Shown: positions 4,441-10,527 of the stretch, piece by piece | Layout: each line of letters opens with the position of its first letter | Position numbering within the stretch: the first letter of the stretch is position 1 | NCBI GenBank assembly: GCA_038321545.1 | Contig: JBBQFB010000127.1 | Location: forward strand, 1-10,527 | DNA from: VFJZ01 sp038321545 | GTDB taxonomy: Bacteria > Actinomycetota > Thermoleophilia > Gaiellales > F1-60-MAGs149 | Direction of reading: 5' to 3' | Length of the DNA stretch: 10,527 nucleotides | The notes under the pieces: generated by a model | The model's input: the letters and a program-made list of their open reading frames with translations, nothing else | What the model was told of the DNA's origin: nothing | Database searches by the model: none | Program-made: the position numbers and the translations under genes

Positions 4441-6078
4441 TCAGCGCTCGTGCGCCTGCCCGGCCACGACTTCCACGTGGCGCGTCGTGGCGACGGCCTG
4501 CAGCATCCGCCGGTCGTGCGTGACCAGCAGGAGCGTGCCGGCGAAAAAGGCGAGCGCCTCCTCGAGCTGCTCGATGGCGGGCACGTCGAGATGGTTCGTC
4601 GGCTCGTCCAGGACGAGCAGGTTCACGCCGGCCGCCTGCAGGAGCGCGAGGCCGGCGCGTGTCCGCTCGCCGGGCGAGAGCGTTCCCGCGGGCCGCACGA
4701 CGTGGTCGGCCCGCAGCCCGAACTTCGCGAGCAGCGTGCGCGCCTCGGTCGGCAGTACCGCCGGCGCGGCGGCGCAGAAGGCGTCGAGCAGCGACTCGTC
4801 GCCGAGGAAACGCTGGCGCGCCTGGTCGATCTCTCCGACCACCACCCCGGGCCCGAGGTGCGCGCGCCCGGCGGCGAGCGGGACGCGGCCGAGCAGCGCC
4901 GCGAGCAGCGTCGACTTGCCGGAGCCGTTCGCTCCCGTGACGGCCACGCGGTCGGCCCAGTCGATCTGGAGCGAGACCGGTCCGAGCGTGAACGCGCCGC
5001 GGTGGACGACCGCCTCGTCGAGGGCGGCGACGACTGCGCCCGAGCGCGGTGCCGCAGCGATCTCCATGCGCAGGTCCCACTCGCGCCGCGGCGCTTCCAC
5101 GACGTCGAGGCGCTCGATCAGGCGCTCGGTCTGGCGTGCTTTGGCCGCCTGCTTCTCGGTCGTCTCGACCCGCTTGTTCCGCCCGATCTTGTCGCCGTCG
5201 GGCGCCTTCCGGCGGGCGTTTCGCACGCCCTTGTCGGCCCAGTCGCGCTGCGTCCGCGCGCGTCCCTCCAACCCGGCCCGGACGTCGCTGTACTCGTCGT
5301 ACGCCTCGCGTGCGTGGCGCCGGGCCAGCTCCCGTTCGGCCAGGTAGCTCTCGTAGCCGCCGCCGTAGACGTTGACCTGGCGCTGGGCGAGGTCGAGCTC
5401 GACGACGCGGTTGACGGTGCGAGCCAGGAACTCCCGGTCATGGCTGACGATCACGGTCGCCGCCTTCAGGCCGGCGACGAGCGTCTCGAGGCGCTCGAGG
5501 CCGTCGAGGTCGAGATCGTTCGTCGGCTCGTCGAGCAGGAACACGTCGTATTGGCTCAGCAGCAGGGAGGCGAGCGAGACGCGCGCCGCCTCTCCACCCG
5601 AGAGCGTCGTCATCGGCGTCGCGAGGCCGCTCCGGAACCCGAGCGTCGCGACCTGTGCCGCGGCCCGCTCGTCCAGATCGCCGCCGCCGAGCGAGAGCCA
5701 CCGCTCGAGTGCGATCGCGTACGGCGCCTCGGCCCCGGCCGTGCCGTCGGCCAGCGCCGCGGTCGCCGCTTGCATCGCCGTCTCGGCCGGCCCGACGCCG
5801 GTGCGTCGCCGCAGCAGGTCGCCGACCGTCTCGCCCGGACGCCGCTCGGGCTCCTGCGGCAAATACCCGACCGTGGCCGTGGCGGGGGACAGGCGCACCT
5901 CGCCGGCCTCCGGCTCGACGAGTCCGGCGAGCATGCGCAGCAGCGTTGTCTTACCGGCCCCGTTCGCGCCGACCAGCCCCACCCGGTCGCCGGGTGCGAC
6001 GATCAGGTCGAGGTTCTCGAACAGCACGCGATCGGCATGGCCGGCGGCGAGCGATCGGGCGAGGATGGTCGCGCTCAT
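4441..6078 (-). CDS. ABC-F family ATPase (ribosome-associated, possible antibiotic resistance or translation factor)
   Basis: Soluble protein of 545 residues with two fused ABC domains and no membrane segments, the layout of ABC-F proteins, which act on the ribosome in translation or in protection against antibiotics. First domain: Walker A GANGAGKTT (37-45), signature LSGGE (159-163), Walker B/DEPTND (183-188), H-switch SHDREF (H213). A basic linker of about 90 residues (240-330), rich in Arg/Lys, includes VRNARRKAPDGDKIGRNKR and is the expected P-site tRNA interaction motif region. Second domain: Walker A GANGSGKST (382-390), signature LSPGE (467-471), DEPTNH (491-496), THDRR (H521). Start at 6078 is the first ATG of the conserved N-terminus; GAGG adjoins it too closely for a normal SD. 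It is transcribed divergently from the cyclase gene, with 135 bp between starts. The subgroup and any drug specificity cannot be told from sequence alone. Confidence 0.93.
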   Translation of the reverse strand: MSATILARSLAAGHADRVLFENLDLIVAPGDRVGLVGANGAGKTTLLRMLAGLVEPEAGEVRLSPATATVGYLPQEPERRPGETVGDLLRRRTGVGPAETAMQAATAALADGTAGAEAPYAIALERWLSLGGGDLDERAAAQVATLGFRSGLATPMTTLSGGEAARVSLASLLLSQYDVFLLDEPTNDLDLDGLERLETLVAGLKAATVIVSHDREFLARTVNRVVELDLAQRQVNVYGGGYESYLAERELARRHAREAYDEYSDVRAGLEGRARTQRDWADKGVRNARRKAPDGDKIGRNKRVETTEKQAAKARQTERLIERLDVVEAPRREWDLRMEIAAAPRSGAVVAALDEAVVHRGAFTLGPVSLQIDWADRVAVTGANGSGKSTLLAALLGRVPLAAGRAHLGPGVVVGEIDQARQRFLGDESLLDAFCAAAPAVLPTEARTLLAKFGLRADHVVRPAGTLSPGERTRAGLALLQAAGVNLLVLDEPTNHLDVPAIEQLEEALAFFAGTLLLVTHDRRMLQAVATTRHVEVVAGQAHER

Positions 6079-6150
6079 CCTCGGAACCGTACGTCGCCCA
6101 GACCCTCGGCGACCCGGATCACGCGTCGGAGGCCGACGCCGGGCGGCGCC

Positions 6151-6179
6151 TTGTGGTCGCCGGAGACCGCACCTACGCT
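6151..6179 (+). promoter_or_regulatory. Candidate promoter of the cyclase gene
   Basis: TTGTGG (6151-6156), 17 bp, TACGCT (6174-6179), 34 nt before the chosen ATG. Spacing is optimal and the -10 box fits TA...T. It lies in the divergent gap shared with the ABC-F gene. Confidence 0.4.
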
Positions 6180-6213
6180 CCGCGTCGGACGATCGCCGAT
6201 GGGGAAGGTCGAG

Positions 6214-7158
6214 ATGAGCGGCAAGGTGGATGTGGCCGAGTTCGAGCGGGTGTTCGAGTCCGTGAAGAACTGGGGCCGGTGGGGGCCGGATGACGAGATC
6301 GGCACGATGAACTACGTCACGCCGGCCAAGGTCGCCGAGGCGGCGGCGCTGGTGCAGTCGGGGCGGCGCGTCTCGATGGCGATCCCGATCAACAAGGTGG
6401 CCGGGCCTGACAACCCGAACCAGGCGATCCACTTCCTCATGCAGGGCCACGACGTGCCGGTCGACGGCAGCAAGGTGCGCTTCGCGCTCGACTTCCTCGG
6501 CATGGCGGCCCACGGCGATTGCCACACCCACGTCGACGCGCTGTGCCACATCTCCTACAACGGCCTCACCTACAACGGTCGGCCGGCCGAGGAGGTCGTC
6601 ACGTCGACGGGCGCGACCGAGCAGGACATGGACGCGTACCACAAGGGCATCGTCGGCCGGGGCGTGCTGCTCGACATCCCGAAGCTGCGCGGCGTGAAGT
6701 GGCTCGAGCCCGGCGATGCAGTCGACCGGGCCGAGCTCGAGCAGTGCCTCGCAGCGACCGGCCTCGAGCTCGGCGAGGGCGACTTCCTCGTGCTGCGCAC
6801 CGGACACCACCGCCGCCGCCTCGAGCTCGGCGCCTGGGACAACGGCCCGCCGCCAACCGGCGAGGGCAAGGCGGGCATCCACATCGACGCGATCCCGTGG
6901 ATGCACGAGCGGCGGCTTGCGGCGTTCCTGCCCGACGGCGACGGCGAGACCGTCCCCAGCGTCGTCGACGGCATGGGCTATCCGATCCACCCGCTGCAGG
7001 TCGTCGCCATGGGCATGCTGGTCAGCGACAGCCTCCAGTTCGAGGATCTCGCGAAGGCCTGCGAGGAGGAGGGGCGCTCCGAGTTCATGGTCGTCGGCCT
7101 GCCGCTGCGGCTGCCCGGCGGCACCGGCTCGCCCTGGAACCCGATCGCCATCTTCTGA
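6214..7158 (+). CDS. Cyclase family / kynurenine-formamidase-like metal hydrolase
   Basis: Protein of 314 residues of the metal-dependent cyclase (Cyclase_2, KynB-like) superfamily, soluble and probably cytoplasmic. Features: N-terminal NWGRWGPDDEIGTMNYVTP (19-37), the metal motif HGDCHTHVDALCH (100-112) with H104, H106, D108 and H112 as likely ligands, GRGVLLDIP (148-156), the RTG segment (196-198), GIHIDAIPWMHER (221-233), and the C-terminal PGGTGSPWNPIA. These mark the longer group of the family, whose substrates are mostly unknown; true kynurenine formamidases are shorter. Start 6214 is chosen because GGAAGG lies 5 nt upstream; an in-frame ATG at 6199 has no SD. No tryptophan-catabolism genes are nearby, so a role in kynurenine breakdown has no contextual support. 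It appears monocistronic and ends at a strong inverted repeat. Confidence 0.9.
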   Translation: MSGKVDVAEFERVFESVKNWGRWGPDDEIGTMNYVTPAKVAEAAALVQSGRRVSMAIPINKVAGPDNPNQAIHFLMQGHDVPVDGSKVRFALDFLGMAAHGDCHTHVDALCHISYNGLTYNGRPAEEVVTSTGATEQDMDAYHKGIVGRGVLLDIPKLRGVKWLEPGDAVDRAELEQCLAATGLELGEGDFLVLRTGHHRRRLELGAWDNGPPPTGEGKAGIHIDAIPWMHERRLAAFLPDGDGETVPSVVDGMGYPIHPLQVVAMGMLVSDSLQFEDLAKACEEEGRSEFMVVGLPLRLPGGTGSPWNPIAIF

Positions 7159-7172
7159 CCCCGGAACGCGCT

Positions 7173-7205
7173 GCGGGCCGGGCTCCGTGACGGAGCCCGG
7201 CCCGC
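7173..7205. terminator. Bidirectional terminator between cyclase and MMPL genes
   Basis: Perfect 16-bp inverted repeat, GCGGGCCGGGCTCCGT (7173-7188) and its complement (7190-7205), around one central base. It sits in the 60-bp gap between two convergent genes, 15 nt after the cyclase stop and 14 nt from the MMPL stop, which is where a shared terminator belongs. No T runs are present on either side. Confidence 0.7.
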
Positions 7206-7218
7206 GATGCGTCGCGCC

Positions 7219-9357
7219 TCAGACGGTGCCGGTCGCGACGTTCGCGTCCACCTCCGGCTGCCGGATGCGGAGGGCCGCGCTCGTCCAGCGGGGCATCCAC
7301 CAGTTCGCCCGGCCCATCAGGCGCATCAGCGACGGCACGAGCAGGGCCCGGATCACCGTGGCGTCGAAGATGATGCCGGCGGCGAGGCCGATCGCGATCT
7401 GCTTGTTCTCGATGCCGGGGCTGGTGGAGAGCACCAGGAACGCGAACATCAGGATCAGCGCGGCGCTGGTGACGAGCTTGCCGGTGCGGGCGAGGCCGAG
7501 CTCGATCGCGCGCTCGGTCGAGCCGGTCTCGTCGTAGGCCTCGCGGATGCGGGTCAGCATGAACACCTCGTAGTCCATCGAGAGGCCGAACAGGAACGCG
7601 AACACCAGCAGCGGCACCCAGGCATTGATGGCGCCGAGGGCGTCGAGGCTCCAGAGCGACGATCCGTGCCCGTCCTGGAAGACGAAGACCAGGATCCCGA
7701 ACGTGGCGGCGAGCGAGAGGAGGTTGAGCAGCACCGCCTTGACCGCCAGCACGATCGACCGGAACGCACGGGTGAGGAGGATCAGGGTCAGCACCAGCAC
7801 GAACGCCAGCACGTAGGGGAAGTTGCCGTAGAGCGCGTGTACGAAGTCGCGGTCGGCGGCAGCCGTGCCGCCCAGCGTGGCGCTCGTGCCCCGGAGGGTG
7901 ACGTGGACGCGATCGATGATCGTCTGGATGCCGGCCGAGGCGCCGTCGGTGTCTGGGAAGGCCTCGATGATCGAGGTGTTTCCGGTCCGCCAGGCGGCGG
8001 GCGCAGCCGCGCCGGTGACGCCCTGCACGGCGCTCAGCTGCGCGGCGATCGGCGCCGGATCGGCGCCGTTCTCCACCAGCACGTCGAACGGCTTCATGAC
8101 GCCCGCGGTGATGCCGGCGGACTGCAGCTGGTCGCGGCCGACCATCGCGTCGGCGGTGCCGGAGTACGACCTCAGCTGTGCCTCGTTCGGGTTCAGCTGC
8201 GTGCCGATCGCGGCCAGCGCGACGACGATCGTGATGCCCGTGATCGCAGCAGCGAGCGGCCGGCGATTGACCAGGCGTGCCCAGCGGCCCCAGCCGCCGT
8301 CCTCGGGACGCCCGTTGTCGACCAGGCGCTTCGGCAGCAGCCGCAGGCTGTTGATGCGCTCGCCGATCACGGACAGCAGGGCCGGCAGCAGCGTGATCGT
8401 GGCGATCACCGAGACGGCCGGGATGAGCAGGCCACCGACGCCGATCGAGCGGATGAAGGGCAGCGGCAGCACGACCAGCGAGAGCAGGCCGACCGCGACG
8501 GTCGTGCCCGAGACGATCACGGAGCGGCCCGCGTGCGTCATCGTCTCGACGAGCGCGGCCTCGACGTCGTTCTGCGTTCGCAGCTCCTCGCGGAAGCGGA
8601 AGATCACCAGCAGCGCGTAGTCGATCGCGATGCCGAGCCCGACGAACACGATCAGGAACTGCACGATGATCGAGACGTTCGTCAGGTACGTCAGCGCCCA
8701 GACCAACGAGAACGTGTTGAGGATCGCGGACACGGCGACCACCAGCGGCATCAGCACCGCCGGCAGCGTGCCGAACACGAACAGCAGGATCACGAGCGCG
8801 CCGAGGCCGCCGATGAGCGCCTCGAGCAGCACGCTCGGACCGCCGGTGTCACCGTGCTTGGTGGCCTCGGCGAGCGGGTCGTGGCCGGTCACGTGCACGG
8901 TGATCGAGGCCGGCAGTCCGGCGGCCGCAGCGGTCCGGGTAGCCTCGGCGCCGCTCGGCGCGTCGAAGATCGCCGCGCCCGGCGGGTAGATGTTCAGGAA
9001 CGCCGTGTGCCGGTCGTGCGACACGTAGGCGAGGCTGCGCGTGGAGAAGTAGGAGCTCGTGCGCGCCCCCGGGTTGGCCCGTGCGGCGCGATCCATCGCC
9101 GTCCGGATCGGGGCGCTCGTGGTCGCATCGCCGCTCGTGTGGAAGACGACGACGACCGGCGGGCGCTGGCCGGTGCCGAACTGCTCGAGGGTGCGCTGGT
9201 TCGCCTCGTACGCGGCGTGCCCCGGGATCGAGAATGACTGCAGCCAGCGGTTCGACACCTGCGCGGCGGCGAATCCGCCGAAGAGGGTCAGCACCAGCCA
9301 GGCGCCGATCACCGGCCAGCGGTGTCGGACGATGGAGTGAGTGAGGCGGGCAAGCAT
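7219..9357 (-). CDS. MMPL (RND-superfamily) transporter
   Basis: Integral membrane transporter of 712 residues with the MMPL duplication: TM1 at about 13-33, a first extracytoplasmic domain (32-178), five TM segments (179-200, 203-222, 228-252, 281-301, 305-332), then TM7 (367-386), a second extracytoplasmic domain (387-510) and five more TM segments (513-530, 538-560, 577-600, 627-645, 652-676). Each half has the proton-relay Asp-Tyr pair: GLGIAIDYALL (D246, Y247) and FGLSMDYEVFM (D595, Y596). Such proteins export lipids or hydrophobic compounds using the proton gradient; the cargo here cannot be predicted. The start at 9357 has GGAG 7 nt upstream and matches the family N-terminus MLARLTHSIVRHRWPV; the frame extends to an ATG at 9447, but those extra 30 residues look unconserved. 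It is divergent from a sensor kinase gene, which may control it. Confidence 0.93.
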   Translation of the reverse strand: MLARLTHSIVRHRWPVIGAWLVLTLFGGFAAAQVSNRWLQSFSIPGHAAYEANQRTLEQFGTGQRPPVVVVFHTSGDATTSAPIRTAMDRAARANPGARTSSYFSTRSLAYVSHDRHTAFLNIYPPGAAIFDAPSGAEATRTAAAAGLPASITVHVTGHDPLAEATKHGDTGGPSVLLEALIGGLGALVILLFVFGTLPAVLMPLVVAVSAILNTFSLVWALTYLTNVSIIVQFLIVFVGLGIAIDYALLVIFRFREELRTQNDVEAALVETMTHAGRSVIVSGTTVAVGLLSLVVLPLPFIRSIGVGGLLIPAVSVIATITLLPALLSVIGERINSLRLLPKRLVDNGRPEDGGWGRWARLVNRRPLAAAITGITIVVALAAIGTQLNPNEAQLRSYSGTADAMVGRDQLQSAGITAGVMKPFDVLVENGADPAPIAAQLSAVQGVTGAAAPAAWRTGNTSIIEAFPDTDGASAGIQTIIDRVHVTLRGTSATLGGTAAADRDFVHALYGNFPYVLAFVLVLTLILLTRAFRSIVLAVKAVLLNLLSLAATFGILVFVFQDGHGSSLWSLDALGAINAWVPLLVFAFLFGLSMDYEVFMLTRIREAYDETGSTERAIELGLARTGKLVTSAALILMFAFLVLSTSPGIENKQIAIGLAAGIIFDATVIRALLVPSLMRLMGRANWWMPRWTSAALRIRQPEVDANVATGTV

Positions 9358-9452
9358 GTCGGCTCCGGTTCGCTGCGGGGTGGGATTCAGCACGTACCCA
9401 GCGTGGGCTGCGAGCGGGGTGGTTTCCATTGGCCACAGGGCGGTCATCGAGC

Positions 9453-9484
9453 GACCAAAGTCGGTGTCGCGATCGACTTCGGTC
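9453..9484. promoter_or_regulatory. Inverted repeat, candidate regulator site between MMPL and kinase genes
   Basis: GACCAAAGTCG (9453-9463) and CGACTTCGGTC (9474-9484) form an 11-bp inverted repeat with a single mismatch and a 10-bp spacer. It lies in the 167-bp divergent gap, centred about 56 bp before the kinase start and just upstream of its possible -35 box. The size and position fit binding of a dimeric response regulator, but no regulator gene is in the window. Confidence 0.35.
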
Positions 9485-9489
9485 GGGTG

Positions 9490-9516
9490 TTCAACCGCAG
9501 GCGCAACGTCTAGGGT
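9490..9516 (+). promoter_or_regulatory. Weak candidate promoter of the kinase gene
   Basis: TTCAAC (9490-9495), 15 bp, TAGGGT (9511-9516), 8 nt before the ATG. Spacing is short and the -35 box is poor, so this is tentative. The short distance would make the transcript nearly leaderless, in line with the weak SD. Confidence 0.25.
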
Positions 9517-9524
9517 GGGTTGCG

Positions 9525-10527
9525 ATGACCGACGCCCTTCGTCCCCTGCTCGCGCGGCTCGTCAGCGGCGACGAGGACGACGGGCCGCCCGGTCCGCGCA
9601 CGCAGCGCGAGTGGGCGATCGACGTCGGGCTGTTCCTGATGGCAGCCGGGCTGGGCACTGCCGGGCTGATCAGCAACGCCCACGGAGGGCTGGACGGTCA
9701 GCTGCTCGTCGCCGATGCGATCGGCGGCGCCGCGGTCTGCCTCGCGCTCTGGTGGCGGCGCCGCGTGCCGTTCCTCCTCGCCGTCGCGACGCTCCCGATC
9801 CTGGCCATCTCTTCGTCCGCGACGGCCGGCGGGTGGGTCCTGCTGTTCACCGTCGCCGCGCGGCGACGCTGGCAGCTGGCGGTGCTCGTCGCCGGGCTGA
9901 AGCTCGTCACGCTGCCGATCTACCACGCCGTGCACCCCGAGGACACCTCGATGCCGCCGGTGGCGTACTTCCTGGTCGGTGGGCTGGGTACGGCAGCGCT
10001 CGCCCTGTCGGGCATGTTCGTCCGCGGGCGCGGCCACGCCGAGCGCGAGAGCGCGCGCCGGCTGCAGGCCGAGGAGCTGCTGCGCATCGAGGGCGCCCGC
10101 CACGCCGAGCGCACCCGGATCGCGCGCGAGATGCACGACGTGCTCGCCCATCGGATGTCGCTGCTGTCGATCCACGCGGGTGCCCTCGAGTTCCGCCCGG
10201 ACGCACCGCCGGCCGACATCGCGCGGGCCGCTGGCGTGATCCGCGCGACCGCGCACGACGCGCTTGAGGAGCTGCGCACCGTCATCGGCGTGATGCGCGT
10301 GGGCGACGCCCTTGCAGACGCTGGCGACGAGGAGGCCGGGCGCGCGGGAGGCGCCAGCGGGCCGTTGGCGCCCGAGCCGCCGCAGCCGACGCTCAGCGCC
10401 GTCCCGCTGCTCGTGAAGGAATGGGGTGAGGCCGGCGCGAGGATCACGCTCGACCTCGATCAGCAGGCCGTCGCTGACCTCCCGCCCGCGCTGGGCCGCA
10501 CGGCCTACCGCATCGTGCAGGAGGCGC
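9525..10527 (+). CDS. NarL-family sensor histidine kinase (truncated by window end)
   Basis: N-terminal 334 residues of a membrane sensor kinase; the frame runs off the window. A short hydrophilic N-terminus is followed by about five hydrophobic segments (31-50, 60-77, 81-97, 102-132, 144-166), a charged helix (168-200) and the HisKA_3 dimerisation and phosphoacceptor domain: ERTRIAREMHDVLAHRMSLL with H204 as the phosphorylated His. ATP-binding HATPase begins near 290, and the N-box start is visible in GRTAYRIVQEA at the last bases. Its partner should be a NarL/FixJ response regulator, presumably just downstream. No large sensor domain is present, so the signal is likely detected in the membrane. 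The start at 9525 is the only ATG before the conserved region, with a weak GGTGGG upstream. The divergent MMPL exporter is a plausible target. Confidence 0.9.
   Translation, partial: MTDALRPLLARLVSGDEDDGPPGPRTQREWAIDVGLFLMAAGLGTAGLISNAHGGLDGQLLVADAIGGAAVCLALWWRRRVPFLLAVATLPILAISSSATAGGWVLLFTVAARRRWQLAVLVAGLKLVTLPIYHAVHPEDTSMPPVAYFLVGGLGTAALALSGMFVRGRGHAERESARRLQAEELLRIEGARHAERTRIAREMHDVLAHRMSLLSIHAGALEFRPDAPPADIARAAGVIRATAHDALEELRTVIGVMRVGDALADAGDEEAGRAGGASGPLAPEPPQPTLSAVPLLVKEWGEAGARITLDLDQQAVADLPPALGRTAYRIVQEA

Noticed and set aside
4354..6213. Plus-strand frame that would extend the cyclase by about 620 residues
   Set aside because: It is antisense to the ABC-F gene, and the cyclase family begins near the SD-preceded ATG at 6214; the extension is an accident of high GC content.
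6079..6990. Minus-strand N-terminal extension of the ABC-F frame, across the cyclase gene
   Set aside because: ABC-F proteins begin right before the first ABC domain at 6078; the extra part is antisense to the cyclase and has no conserved features.
7207..9237. Plus-strand open frame of 676 codons opposite the MMPL gene
   Set aside because: It is rich in Asp, Glu, His, Gln and Arg with no hydrophobic core, as expected from reading a membrane-protein gene backwards; the MMPL product shows both DY motifs and twelve TM segments.
9358..9447. Longer N-terminus for MMPL (30 more residues)
   Set aside because: The family start matches the ATG at 9357, which has GGAG at a good distance; the extension would also fill the divergent promoter gap.
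9510..10256. Minus-strand open frame of 248 codons opposite the kinase
   Set aside because: It is antisense to a sensor kinase with a clear HisKA_3 motif and has no recognisable domain.
1..10527. CRISPR arrays, tRNA or rRNA genes, insertion sequences, phage genes
   Set aside because: No regularly spaced repeats, no cloverleaf or rRNA-like stretches, and no transposase, integrase or phage motifs were seen on either strand.

Overview
The window is very GC-rich chromosomal DNA with strong third-position G/C preference, close gene packing, some SD-less (probably leaderless) starts and GTG starts. Gene types such as a manganese catalase, a CsbD-like protein, DUF3817 and DUF4234 membrane proteins, an ABC-F ATPase, an MMPL transporter and a NarL-type sensor kinase fit a high-GC actinobacterium, perhaps of the Thermoleophilia type. 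That placement is inference from composition and gene content only. No tRNA, rRNA, CRISPR array, insertion sequence or phage gene was seen.

Region 1 (1-1770, minus strand) is a stress block. From upstream to downstream it holds a CsbD-like gene, a strong hairpin, a manganese catalase, a second hairpin, and a 57-residue very acidic small protein followed in frame by a possible 38-residue ORF. CsbD and the catalase carry near-identical promoter boxes (GTTT.. then 13 bp then GGGAA) that both lie exactly 31 nt before the start codon. This resembles general-stress sigma factor (SigB/SigF type) promoters and suggests the two are separate transcripts of one regulon.

Region 2 (1850-3576, minus) holds a DUF2807 putative adhesin or head-GIN protein and a DUF4234 membrane protein that may be cotranscribed, then a DUF3817 membrane protein with its own leaderless-looking promoter. 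Region 3 (3577-3941) has no intact gene but contains what looks like a frameshifted 3' remnant of a polysaccharide deacetylase on the plus strand. Region 4 (3942-6078, minus) holds a SnoaL-like protein with a textbook leaderless promoter, and an ABC-F ATPase.

Region 5 (6214-7158, plus) is a metal-dependent cyclase/kynurenine-formamidase-like hydrolase, divergent from the ABC-F gene. A 16-bp inverted repeat separates it from the convergent MMPL transporter (7219-9357, minus). Region 6 (9525-10527, plus) is the start of a NarL-family sensor histidine kinase, divergent from MMPL and cut by the window edge. The 167-bp gap between them carries an 11-bp inverted repeat that may be a regulator site, so a two-component system controlling the exporter is plausible.

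Most of the window is ordinary accessory and housekeeping content. The points most worth a second look are the matched promoter pair, the lysine-rich tail on the catalase, the unknown small acidic ORFs, and the decayed deacetylase fragment. No clearly new multi-gene system was found.
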